Shown here piece by piece: positions 1 through 7,043 of a DNA stretch of 12,503 nt. The stretch spans positions 1 to 12,503 of the forward strand of contig JASFTQ010000120.1 of assembly GCA_050053515.1 (NCBI GenBank). Reading direction: 5' to 3'. Every line of letters begins with the position of its first letter. Position 1 is the first letter of the stretch. Made by a program: the position numbers and the translations under genes. The notes under the pieces are model-generated. The model saw only the letters and a list, made by a program, of their open reading frames with translations, had not been told where the DNA came from and did not search any database. Origin of the DNA: G020354645 sp050053515 (GTDB taxonomy: Bacteria; Desulfobacterota; Desulfobacteria; Desulfobacterales; G020354645).

Positions 1-1
1 C

Positions 2-466
2 ACGCCCGTGAAACTTGTCATTGCGGCGTTGATCCTGGTGTTTGCCGTTCTAGAATTCATACCCAGCTTCGAAAGGTTATCGTTTGATCCGAAATACATT
101 CCCATTGGAGGCATACTGTCCGGTTTTTTCGGCGGATTGTCGGGTCATCAGGGCGCTTTGCGCACCGCTTTTTTGATTCGGGTTGGCCTGCAGAAGGAAG
201 TTTTTATCGGTACCATGGTGGTTTCCGCAGTTGTGGTGGATGTCTCCCGGCTCATCGTCTATGGCATCACCTTCTTTGCGAGGAATTTTGCAATTCTGAC
301 GGAAGGCGGCGGCATCGGACTGGTCGTATGGGGGTCGCTGGCAGCGTTTCTGGGAGCGTTTATCGGCTCGCGGCTTCTGAAAAAAATAACCATGCGAGCG
401 ATCCAATCAACGGTGGGCGTTATGCTGTTTGGGTTGTCGATCACCCTGGCCACAGGGCTGGTTTGA
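2..466 (+). CDS. TauE/SafE (TSUP) family anion permease, C-terminal part
   Basis: The frame is open to the window edge, so the gene starts outside; a GTG at position 8 is probably internal. About 154 residues are visible. They contain a glycine-rich hydrophobic stretch (GILSGFFGGLSGHQG) followed by LRTAFLIRVGL, the typical second-half signature of TSUP permeases, and at least three further hydrophobic segments ending in GVMLFGLSITLATGLV. Family members export or import sulfite, organosulfonates or similar small anions across the inner membrane; the substrate cannot be read from this fragment. The stop lies 27 bp from the end of the convergent remnant at 494-889, with only a short GCCG/CGGC hairpin between. 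Family call is firm, substrate unknown. Confidence 0.85.
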   Translation, partial: TPVKLVIAALILVFAVLEFIPSFERLSFDPKYIPIGGILSGFFGGLSGHQGALRTAFLIRVGLQKEVFIGTMVVSAVVVDVSRLIVYGITFFARNFAILTEGGGIGLVVWGSLAAFLGAFIGSRLLKKITMRAIQSTVGVMLFGLSITLATGLV

Positions 467-493
467 TTGCATGGGATATTGCCGGTTTCGGCG

Positions 494-889
494 TTAGCCC
501 AAATATAGCTTCAGTATTAAGTTTATCACAAAAAGCGTAAACATAGAAGGAAGAATCATGGCCCGAATTTGTGAACCTGAGTCGGGAAATAGATCTCTGA
601 TGACCATAAAACCGCGGCTTAATCCCAGATAAAGCCCGAACAGGAGCACGACGCCCTGAATTACCGGTATCCAATCCGGGACAAGCGCTTTAAAATGAGA
701 ATCTGCTGTTTCTAAAATGTCCCACCCCAGACCCAGCGGATCAGAAAAAATAAATATGTCAGATCCTGCCTTTTTGATTCCATTGACATAAAATTTTGTT
801 AAGCTGGATATAAAGTTTTTATGGATCGCGTTTCCCGCGTGGTACTTGAATTTCTTATAAGATTCTCGTGCATATAGCCTTGACGTGAG
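494..889 (-). pseudogene. C-terminal remnant of a membrane-bound 4Fe-4S (polyferredoxin-type) protein
   Basis: Reading the minus strand from 889 down to TAA at 494-496 gives 131 uninterrupted residues that look like protein. They include YKKFKYHAGNAIHKNFISSL, the motif FSDPLGLGWDIL, and two good membrane helices (WIPVIQGVVLLFGLYLGL and MILPSMFTLFVINLILKLYLG). The DPxGxGW motif followed by membrane helices recalls C-terminal halves of integral-membrane 4Fe-4S proteins; that assignment is from memory. The frame is closed by TGA at 890-892. It has no ATG, GTG or TTG near its beginning (first in-frame ATG about 80 codons in), no ribosome-binding site, and sits just past the terminator of the cytochrome operon. 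The N-terminal part with the iron-sulfur cysteines is missing from the window, so I read it as a decayed gene end, perhaps once the last gene of the cytochrome operon. Confidence 0.6.
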
Positions 890-910
890 TCAAAACGCAC
901 GCTGGTTGCC

Positions 911-948
911 ATAATTAAAAAGGCAGAATCATAAATGATCTGCCTTTT
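911..948 (-). terminator. Rho-independent terminator of the cytochrome operon
   Basis: The arms AAAAGGCAGA (918-927) and TCTGCCTTTT (939-948) pair perfectly over 10 bp, and three more pairs close the stem toward a TAAA loop. Read on the minus strand, the stem is followed by TTTTTAATTAT. It lies about 110 bp after the cytochrome b stop codon, where a terminator for the minus-strand operon is expected. Read on the plus strand the T tract is shorter, so the minus orientation is preferred. Confidence 0.75.
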
Positions 949-1057
949 CAACCAATAATTCACGCGCTGTCGATCAAAAATTTTTGGGCAACAGCCCGTT
1001 AACTTATAATTCGTCCCGGCTAAATTGCCTTGGTCCTCCTTTACGCTTTCAAATTTA

Positions 1058-1891
1058 CTACCAGGAAATAGAAGGAACATTGATCAGGGCGCCGATAAGT
1101 AAATACAGCCCCGCGGTCACGGCGGCAAAGCCGAACACATAATAAATCAAGCGTTGGGCCGGCATGGCCTCGGAAACCAAAACATTGTCCAGCCGGCCAC
1201 TTTGCTCGAGCCGTGCAATCCATGCCGGTCTTTCGTGCCGGGCAGCTTCAAAATCTGCACTGCCTTCAAACATGGCCCGATCCATTGGAAAATTGTGACG
1301 CCGCAGATGGGCGATAAAGAAGTGAATGACAAATAGATGGGCCATGGCAAGCATGGCTTCGATGCGATGAATCCAGAAGGCCACGTTCAACCCCCATCCG
1401 GGCATAATCCTGCTTGAAGCCAGTGGATACGCCATGAGCAGTCCGGTCACACCCAGGATTATCATTCCCCAGAACACAGCGAAGTAGTCAAATTTTTCCC
1501 AATAACCCCAGCGATCGAACTCCGGCGCTTTCTTAATACCGATGAACCAGGCGATATGCTGGAAAAAATCTTTCAGATCTTTAGGGTGAAAGAGGATAGA
1601 ATCCGGACCAAAAAGGCTGCCCGGAAATTTCTTCCAATTAATTTTGAAAAGCATATAAATACCATGAATCACGAACCCGCAGATCATGAAAATTCCAACA
1701 TACTTATGCACCGTCAAAGCGGATTCGTAGCCGCCAAATATCCGGCTCAACCCCTTTCCCCACTCGGTTTCAATGTACATGCGGGCAAGACCCGTTGCCC
1801 CTTGGGTCAGAAAAGAGACCATCAATAATAAATGAAAAATCCGCTGCAGCGGCGTAAACCGTTTGATCCTAGTCTTCGTTGTCGGGCTCAC
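1058..1891 (-). CDS. Dihaem cytochrome b membrane subunit (formate dehydrogenase gamma / b561-like)
   Basis: The product has 277 residues and about four to five membrane helices (roughly 18-36, 63-82, 134-155, 170-196, 248-270). Histidines H20, H62, H76, H175, H185 and H190 lie in or beside them, as expected for haem b ligands in FdnI-like quinone-reactive cytochromes. Inferred role: passing electrons between the menaquinone pool and the periplasmic cytochromes encoded just upstream. The start is GTG at 1889-1891, overlapping the upstream gene by 23 bp, with AAAGGAG about 10 nt before it; this indicates translational coupling. Residues 200-245 form a charged loop before the last helix. The hydrogenase- or dehydrogenase-type catalytic partner usual for this family is absent; the partners here are cytochromes c. 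Confidence 0.85.
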   Translation of the reverse strand: MSPTTKTRIKRFTPLQRIFHLLLMVSFLTQGATGLARMYIETEWGKGLSRIFGGYESALTVHKYVGIFMICGFVIHGIYMLFKINWKKFPGSLFGPDSILFHPKDLKDFFQHIAWFIGIKKAPEFDRWGYWEKFDYFAVFWGMIILGVTGLLMAYPLASSRIMPGWGLNVAFWIHRIEAMLAMAHLFVIHFFIAHLRRHNFPMDRAMFEGSADFEAARHERPAWIARLEQSGRLDNVLVSEAMPAQRLIYYVFGFAAVTAGLYLLIGALINVPSISW

Positions 1892-2570
1892 GGTCGGTTT
1901 TCTCCTTTTTCATAAAAAGTTCCCGAACACCCCACATAATGGTATGCGGTAAAAACACAGCAAAAGTGCCTCCCGCAATGACAATCATGATCCAGAAAGC
2001 ATAAAAGAGCACCGGAAAAGTCTTCAAGGTGCCGGCCATGGAAGGATTGGGCACATGGACCACATAGCTGGCATAGGAGGCGCTGGCCCCTTCATGGCAT
2101 TTGGCGCATACATATGCATGCCGTCGAATGGGATTCATAAGCGAGAAATAATGATCGTTGCTGGCTATCGGCTCGCCGCCGTGGCACTGGCGACAGGTGA
2201 GGTTGGCCCGGGTCGTGTGAATGTCTTTTGTTTCCTGAACGTGGCATTCCTCACAGCGTCGGCGATTGTAGAATTTGATGCCCTGGTGGGAGTCTGCCAG
2301 GCGCGTGCGCACACGCACCCTAGCAGACGTCGGACTGTAGGGAAAGATACCACGCCTGACCCCCGGGATTTCCACAAATGGGCGTTGTCGACGAGGCTTG
2401 ACTTCATACTCTTCGTAATAACCAGTGCTAACCTCACGATCCTTATACCGCCGGATCGAAGAAGCCGCCTCTTCCTGGGCAGCTGCCGGCTCCGGTAGGA
2501 GCAGCAGTATCCCCAGCATGGCCAGTGCCAGCCTACGGGAAGCAGGTCTGATATGATTTACGCTTACCAT
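1869..2570 (-). CDS. Membrane-anchored trihaem cytochrome c
   Basis: The protein has 233 residues. An N-terminal signal sequence (about 1-31, ending in PAAAQ) is followed by an arginine-rich, low-complexity stretch (about 40-92). Three CxxCH haem-attachment sites follow: CEECH at 106-110, CRQCH at 126-130 and CAKCH at 155-159. A single membrane helix lies at about 185-208, then a short lysine-rich cytoplasmic tail. The topology places the haems in the periplasm, so it probably relays electrons between the cytochrome b (overlapping gene downstream) and the octahaem lipoprotein (gene 25 bp upstream). An AGGGGG stretch about 7 nt before the ATG can act as ribosome-binding site. I do not recognise a named family. 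Extra histidines at H95, H118, H140 and H151 could be distal haem ligands. Confidence 0.85.
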   Translation of the reverse strand: MVSVNHIRPASRRLALAMLGILLLLPEPAAAQEEAASSIRRYKDREVSTGYYEEYEVKPRRQRPFVEIPGVRRGIFPYSPTSARVRVRTRLADSHQGIKFYNRRRCEECHVQETKDIHTTRANLTCRQCHGGEPIASNDHYFSLMNPIRRHAYVCAKCHEGASASYASYVVHVPNPSMAGTLKTFPVLFYAFWIMIVIAGGTFAVFLPHTIMWGVRELFMKKEKTDREPDNED

Positions 2571-2595
2571 AAGGAGACCCCCTGTCTACTTACTG

Positions 2596-3876
2596 CTATG
2601 GTTTCAAGCTCCGGTGATATGGAAGTGGTTCGACAACTTGGCCCACAGGTTTTGGCACTTTAGCCAGGGTTTCCCACTCCCGCTGCAGTCTCTCAAGTGA
2701 CTCATATTTGTGCTTATGACAGGTCTGGCAGGAGTTGGGTAGTTTCGGATTTCTAATGGTATCCTCGGGCAACAGCGTCACGAATACGTGGCTGTGGATG
2801 TCGCCGGATTCGGCACTCTTGGCGATGCGCGGCATGTGGCAGCCAACACAGTTGGCAAAGGAATGAATCGAATGGGCCATGTTCTGGTTGACCTGTACAT
2901 GGCACTCGAAGCACTGTCCAGAGCCTGCCGAATAGGTCTGCGAACGTGTGGGTGGCACACCGATCTGATGTACGAAATGACAGGAGGTACAGGTCACCCC
3001 TTCCCTGGCATGTTTCGATTGCTGCCAATCAATATATTGCTGGTGGTGACCTTTTGAAAACTCGTTGGCATATACATGCCTTACATCACCGGCTTCAAAA
3101 GAAGTTGATTTGTAAAATCCCTCCAGGCATTTGCCCGGCTCATAGCCAACCGCCCATCCAGCGCCCTTCTTCTGGGTGGCCTTGCCGCGGTTGTGGCAGG
3201 ATCCGCAGATCTGAACGGCAACGCCCATGGTAAGCTTGGCCGGATTGACGATAGTTTTGCGTTTTTGAAAAACGGCGGTCTTAGGAAGTGCTGCATGCCA
3301 GGAACCCTTGCCGTGGCAAGCCTCGCAGGCAACCCCCGGCTCTGTGAAAGTGTTTTTCTCGAGATCCACACCGGTGGCATGGCATCCGCCGCACTTGAGC
3401 AGCCACGGTCGTTTATCCCAGTCGTTTTCGTGGTAGTTGACCCAGCGATGGGTATCGGCATTGAACTGGATCGGCGAGATGAAGAGTGTGCCGTCTTTTT
3501 CAATCAGAAAACGCTGTTTCCACTGGCTGCCGATAGTGTACAAGATCTCATCTTGTTTGGGAACGTAAATTTGATCCGCCGGAACTTTGAGCTTGTCGCC
3601 CAGCTTGGCCAGATCTTCACGGATATGCTTTTCGTCGATCGGCACAATAATGGCGTCCTGGTTTTGTTTGGCATCCTGCAGCATTCGGCTGTGCATCGTC
3701 ATTTGCCAGGAATCGTAATGCTCCAGATGGCACATTTTGCAAGTGTCCGAACCGACATAAGCCTTGGGTTGCGCCGTTAGAGCCTTAATGTCGACCGGCT
3801 GTTCGGCGCCACACGCCCAGATTCCTGCCGCAATCATTGTCAGGACAAGAATGGTAAAAATTGTTTTAGGTTTCAT
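2596..3876 (-). CDS. Octahaem cytochrome c, probable lipoprotein
   Basis: The protein has 426 residues and eight CxxCH sites: 46-50, 162-166, 184-188, 224-228, 296-300, 322-326, 343-347 and 383-387. The N-terminus is a hydrophobic signal ending in GIWAC, a plausible lipobox with lipidated C22, although W before the small residue is unusual. A haem-free segment of about 110 residues (51-161) separates the first haem from the rest and might be a substrate or partner module. Histidines outside the haem motifs (for example H53, H62, H277, H278, H289, H335, H338) can serve as distal ligands. The ATG is preceded by AAGGAGG with 5 nt spacing, so the start is secure. It heads the operon with the trihaem cytochrome and the cytochrome b. 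It could be a terminal reductase or oxidase or an electron relay; no substrate can be assigned. The 117 bp to the receiver gene holds only a weak 5-bp hairpin (3912-3931), so read-through from upstream is possible. Confidence 0.88.
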   Translation of the reverse strand: MKPKTIFTILVLTMIAAGIWACGAEQPVDIKALTAQPKAYVGSDTCKMCHLEHYDSWQMTMHSRMLQDAKQNQDAIIVPIDEKHIREDLAKLGDKLKVPADQIYVPKQDEILYTIGSQWKQRFLIEKDGTLFISPIQFNADTHRWVNYHENDWDKRPWLLKCGGCHATGVDLEKNTFTEPGVACEACHGKGSWHAALPKTAVFQKRKTIVNPAKLTMGVAVQICGSCHNRGKATQKKGAGWAVGYEPGKCLEGFYKSTSFEAGDVRHVYANEFSKGHHQQYIDWQQSKHAREGVTCTSCHFVHQIGVPPTRSQTYSAGSGQCFECHVQVNQNMAHSIHSFANCVGCHMPRIAKSAESGDIHSHVFVTLLPEDTIRNPKLPNSCQTCHKHKYESLERLQREWETLAKVPKPVGQVVEPLPYHRSLKP

Positions 3877-3993
3877 GTTACCCTCCTTGAAGTAGGTATA
3901 TCTCTGCGAAAACTAAGCCTCAAAAATTAGTCGTATTTTGCTCTCAGTTATTAGGGATGTTGTCACGGGGTTATAAACAAAGTACCTCAGATG

Positions 3994-4383
3994 TCATGTT
4001 CGGGTTTCATTATCTATATTGCTGTAATTATCGTAATGGCTCTTCAGCAAAAAGACGAGTTCCTCCGGATCAACCGGTTTTTTCAGACAAGCAAATATGT
4101 GTCGGCCGATAACTTCTTCAAGCTCCGGATGGAAGGTACGGACGGATAAACCCAATATGCACAACGCAGGGTTTTTCAGTTTTAGGTCCCTAAAAAAATG
4201 CTTATCCACGGGTAAATTATCTAAATCTATGAGGGCAATTCGACATTCAGTTGATTGAATATACTTTTCCAGATCAGATGTCGTTGATACGGTCGTTGCC
4301 TTATAATGATGATTTTCCAGTATCCTACATAACGACTGACAATGTTTGGTATCTGAATCAACGACGACGATGTCCTTTTTCAT
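3994..4383 (-). CDS. Single-domain response regulator (receiver only)
   Basis: From the ATG at 4381-4383 the product has 129 residues. It starts MKKDIVVVDSD, a receiver beta-1 strand with acidic pocket D9/D11. The likely phosphoacceptor is D53 (or D55) in ALIDLDNLP, the switch residue is S80 and the conserved lysine is in KKP at 101-103. There is no output domain, so it may act through protein contacts. The frame stays open upstream to 4455, but that extension would cover the sigma-54 promoter. GAAGGGA about 10 nt before the chosen ATG supports the shorter start. No histidine kinase is encoded in the window. The gene sits between a sigma-54 promoter and the cytochrome operon on the same strand. 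Confidence 0.8.
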   Translation of the reverse strand: MKKDIVVVDSDTKHCQSLCRILENHHYKATTVSTTSDLEKYIQSTECRIALIDLDNLPVDKHFFRDLKLKNPALCILGLSVRTFHPELEEVIGRHIFACLKKPVDPEELVFLLKSHYDNYSNIDNETRT

Positions 4384-4439
4384 CTGGAATAAATCCCTTC
4401 GGATTTTTCTTGCAGTAAAGATTGCCTGTCTAATAAAAA

Positions 4440-4454
4440 GCAAATGGTGTGCCA
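4440..4454 (-). promoter_or_regulatory. Sigma-54 (-24/-12) promoter for the receiver gene
   Basis: The minus strand reads TGGCACACCATTTGC from 4454 to 4440. This matches the sigma-54 consensus TGGCAC-N5-TTGC at every fixed position with the required GG-GC spacing. The predicted transcription start is near 4428, giving a leader of about 45 nt before the ATG at 4383. A gene for a sigma-54 activator lies directly upstream, which strengthens the call. Confidence 0.85.
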
Positions 4455-4618
4455 CACTTTTGTGTTTTGTTTTTTTTTTGCAGGTTTAACACTCAATTGA
4501 AGGTCAGCGCTTAATGGTCTAAAATTATTACATAAAAATTGATAATAAAAGAATGGAAAGGTTAGCTTGGGCGATGTGGTAAGGTAAATTTGACTCGACC
4601 GCACCCGCGGAATTTCCT

Positions 4619-4631
4619 GGTGTGCGTCACC
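4619..4631. promoter_or_regulatory. Candidate activator-binding palindrome
   Basis: GGTG-TGCGT-CACC is an interrupted inverted repeat centred about 195 bp upstream of the predicted sigma-54 transcription start. That is within the usual range for an enhancer bound by an AAA+ activator. The arms are only 4 bp, so this is suggestive only. Between it and the promoter the DNA is AT-rich, with a partial IHF-like TATCAATTTTTA on the minus strand near 4544. Confidence 0.25.
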
Positions 4632-4649
4632 TTGGGGCACAAAATTGCA
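4632..4649 (+). promoter_or_regulatory. Possible plus-strand sigma-54-like site
   Basis: The sequence GGGGCACAAAATTGCA carries a GG and a GC at sigma-54 spacing and a good TTGCA -12 element, but the -24 element is imperfect. It points toward 4650-4825, where no plus-strand gene exists, so it would have to drive an RNA or be fortuitous. Confidence 0.2.
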
Positions 4650-4666
4650 AAAAACTTACATTAATA

Positions 4667-4695
4667 ATTATTAAAACTGGTTATGCGTGTGTCAA
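4667..4695 (-). promoter_or_regulatory. Candidate sigma-70 promoter upstream of the receiver gene
   Basis: On the minus strand, TTGACA (4695-4690) is followed by a 17-bp spacer and AATAAT (4672-4667), five of six matches to the -10 consensus. It would give a leader of about 275 nt before the receiver ATG and could provide basal expression beside the sigma-54 promoter. The -35 lies in one of the two TTGACACACG repeats described at 4686-4741. Confidence 0.45.
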
Positions 4696-4741
4696 TTTGG
4701 TACACTTTTTCTGCTAAAGTTACATCGGGCTCGTGTGTCAA
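4686..4741 (-). repeat. Two direct copies of TTGACACACG
   Basis: The 10-mer TTGACACACG occurs on the minus strand at 4695-4686 and 4741-4732, a 46-bp offset. The first copy also lies in an imperfect GTGT/ACAC inverted repeat (near 4688-4704). The pair may be tandem binding sites for the adjacent activator, about 260-310 bp upstream of the sigma-54 start, or duplicated -35 elements. The rest of 4456-4825 shows no gene. Confidence 0.35.
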
Positions 4742-4825
4742 CCGGATTTTAATCATACCCCTGCCATTGATTGCGATTGAGACCATGCGTTGACGCGTTG
4801 AGATAAACGAGAATAATAAAGCGTT

Positions 4826-7024
4826 TTAGTGAAGAGTCGGCGGGTTAATCTGATATTTTTTTAATTTTCGATAAAGGGTATTGCGGCTGATGCCCAATCT
4901 TCGGGCTGCTTCTTTTTTGTTCCAGTTGCTTTCATCCAGCGCTTCTTTGAGAAGTTTAGCTTCGTTTTCGGTAATGGTGCTCCGACCATCCATTGACGCT
5001 TGATTTATTTCCTGACGCAGGGCCGTCGGCAGGTCGGAGACTTCAATATATACGCCTTTGGCCAACACCACGGCGTGCTCGATACTATTTTCAAGCTCCC
5101 GCACGTTACCGGGCCAGGGATAATCGAGAAGAATTCGCATGGCCTCGGAGCTAAACCCACGAACTTCTTTGCCCTGCTCATCCGCAGAGCGACGCAAAAA
5201 ATACCGTGCTTGCAGGGGGATGTCATTGCGTCTTTTTCTGAGTGGCGGCAAATTGATCGGAATCACATTGAGACGATAGTAAAGGTCCTCTCTAAAGTTC
5301 CCTCTTTTTACCTCCTGTATCAGGTTTTTATTGGTAGCCGATATGATGCGAGCATCCACCGCCAGTGTCTTTTCACCTCCCAGTCGTTCAAATTTTTGCG
5401 TCTGCAGCACCCGCAGAAGCTTGATTTGGGATGATGCCGGAACTTCTCCGATTTCATCCAAGAACACAGTTCCTCCGTGGGCCTGTTCGAACCGACCGAT
5501 TTTTTGACGGACTGCTCCGGTGAATGCGCCTTTTTCGTGGCCGAAGAGTTCACTTTCCAAAAGTGTGGATGGGTATGCTGAGCAGTTGATCACAACAAAC
5601 GGCCCATCCTTGCGCAGACTATTTTTGTGTATCGCACGAGAGATTAATTCCTTGCCGGTGCCGCTTTCCCCCTGAATCATGACCGTGGCCTCTGTGGGAG
5701 CAATATCTTCGATCAGTTTATAAATGGTTTGCATCTTTGGGTCTTTGCCGACAATACCGCTGAATTCCGTCGTCACTTCTATTCGATTTTCAAGCTCACG
5801 TTTTGCCTCTTCGTGGGAAGCTGCCCGCCTTATCGCGCCGGCGGTTTGATGCAGGATTAAATCAATGACCTCCAATTCTTTGGTGTCGCACTTGCAGCCT
5901 CCCGGACAGGCGACCAACAAGGTCCCCAATAATTGATTTTCGTGGTTTAGGGGGAATACAGCCATTCGAGCTGCCGGTTGAAAACTCGCGGGCACCAGCG
6001 GTGGTTTGAGCACATTTTTTTTGACAAAGGTGATTCCTTCAGGCCCCTGAAAGATGGGGAGCGCTTTATCAAAAGCTTCTTTTGACAAAACTCTGATAAT
6101 TCCGTCGGCAAACACAAATAGAAATTCCACATTCTTGCTGAAAACAAGCATTACCATTTGATGGCAAGCCACAATTTCCTGAAATTTTTGAATCAAATAC
6201 GAACACACATCCCTTAGATCGGACTGCTCGCCGATTTTTTGAATAATGTCCAAAGAACTTCTGGTTTGCCGATGGGCGCGATCCAGTTCGATTGTATTCT
6301 TTTCCAGTCTTCCGGTGAAATCACGGATGCGACTTACCATATGATTGAATGAAAAAGCCAACCGGCCGACTTCATCACTCCCCGCCAGCGCCACCTTTAC
6401 TTCTAAATTTCCCTCAGAAATTTCCTCGGCGGCTTCGGCCAGTACCTGCAAAGGTTGTGTAAATCTTTTGATGAAAAGAAAGCTCGCGGCAAGTGCCAGC
6501 ACCAGAATCCCCAATGTGAGTGCCGTCATTTGCATCCATAATTTTTTGATTTGGGATTCAATCGGCTTTTCGGAAAGCCCGAGTCGTAAAATACCGGCTT
6601 TGCCCGAAAAAATAGACCAGGCAATATCAAGATAGTATTCTCCTGATAAGGACTTGATTCGTTGGAAATTTCCCTGTTCATTATTCTTTACGGTATTGGC
6701 GCCGATCAACTCTATGGGAATACCACTAGGAAATGTGTGAGCAATTACCTGTTGGTTTCTAATAACCAAAAGGTATGCAACCGAGGGATTGCTGCTGAGG
6801 TGATAGTTGAGCAATTTCTGCAAAGCCACCAAATCATTGATCAGAATTTTATCAGTGGTTTCGAATGCTAATGACTGGGCGTGGTATTCACCCTGCACAA
6901 TCGCAGACTGGCGAAGGCTATTGCTGTAGCGCTGTGTAACCAGAAGTGAAATTAGTAGTCCACTCCCGATAACAAGTGCAGAAATAGCCAGCAATAGTTT
7001 ACTTCTGAGGCTAAATTTTTTCAT
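4826..7024 (-). CDS. Transmembrane sigma-54-dependent transcriptional activator (HAMP-GAF-AAA+-HTH)
   Basis: The protein has 732 residues. Helix 1 (about 9-30), a periplasmic sensor (31-162), helix 2 (about 164-186), HAMP (187-240) and a coiled coil lead into a GAF-like domain (about 260-400). The AAA+ domain has Walker A GESGTGKE (452-459), the sigma-54 contact loop GAFTGA (499-504), Walker B TVFLDEIGE (519-527) and FREDLYYRL (577-585). WPGNVREL is at 637-644, and a Fis-type helix-turn-helix at 700-723 ends in GISRNTLYRKLKKY. All catalytic motifs are intact, so it should hydrolyse ATP and open sigma-54 promoters while anchored in the inner membrane. It has no kinase or receiver domain, so it appears to be a one-component sensor. 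The GAF domain carries CPGGCKC (373-379) plus C274 and C287, possibly redox- or metal-responsive. It begins 19 bp after the binding-protein gene with a weak ribosome-binding site, suggesting coupling. Its likely target is the promoter at 4440-4454. Confidence 0.9.
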   Translation of the reverse strand: MKKFSLRSKLLLAISALVIGSGLLISLLVTQRYSNSLRQSAIVQGEYHAQSLAFETTDKILINDLVALQKLLNYHLSSNPSVAYLLVIRNQQVIAHTFPSGIPIELIGANTVKNNEQGNFQRIKSLSGEYYLDIAWSIFSGKAGILRLGLSEKPIESQIKKLWMQMTALTLGILVLALAASFLFIKRFTQPLQVLAEAAEEISEGNLEVKVALAGSDEVGRLAFSFNHMVSRIRDFTGRLEKNTIELDRAHRQTRSSLDIIQKIGEQSDLRDVCSYLIQKFQEIVACHQMVMLVFSKNVEFLFVFADGIIRVLSKEAFDKALPIFQGPEGITFVKKNVLKPPLVPASFQPAARMAVFPLNHENQLLGTLLVACPGGCKCDTKELEVIDLILHQTAGAIRRAASHEEAKRELENRIEVTTEFSGIVGKDPKMQTIYKLIEDIAPTEATVMIQGESGTGKELISRAIHKNSLRKDGPFVVINCSAYPSTLLESELFGHEKGAFTGAVRQKIGRFEQAHGGTVFLDEIGEVPASSQIKLLRVLQTQKFERLGGEKTLAVDARIISATNKNLIQEVKRGNFREDLYYRLNVIPINLPPLRKRRNDIPLQARYFLRRSADEQGKEVRGFSSEAMRILLDYPWPGNVRELENSIEHAVVLAKGVYIEVSDLPTALRQEINQASMDGRSTITENEAKLLKEALDESNWNKKEAARRLGISRNTLYRKLKKYQINPPTLH

Positions 7025-7043
7025 ATCCGGACATCACTTGCCG

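Noticed and set aside
890..892. TGA before the 4Fe-4S remnant as a selenocysteine codon
   Set aside because: Upstream of it the frame runs into the terminator hairpin with no gene-like sequence or start, so a plain stop at a truncated end is simpler.
799..1080. Minus-strand 93-codon frame across the operon terminator
   Set aside because: It runs through the terminator hairpin and overlaps both cytochrome b and the remnant in another frame; the remnant's frame has the protein-like sequence.
2055..3780. Several long plus-strand open frames (for example 2055-2498, 2788-3057, 3193-3780)
   Set aside because: They are antisense to cytochrome genes whose CxxCH motifs, signal sequences and ribosome-binding sites are clear; the antisense products show no domain pattern.
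3877..3993. Separate sigma-70 promoter for the octahaem cytochrome gene
   Set aside because: TTGTTT and TAATAA occur on the minus strand but with about 21 bp spacing; no convincing promoter pair found.
4380..4640. Minus-strand 86-codon frame between the receiver and the activator
   Set aside because: It overlaps the sigma-54 promoter and the receiver start and has no recognisable features.
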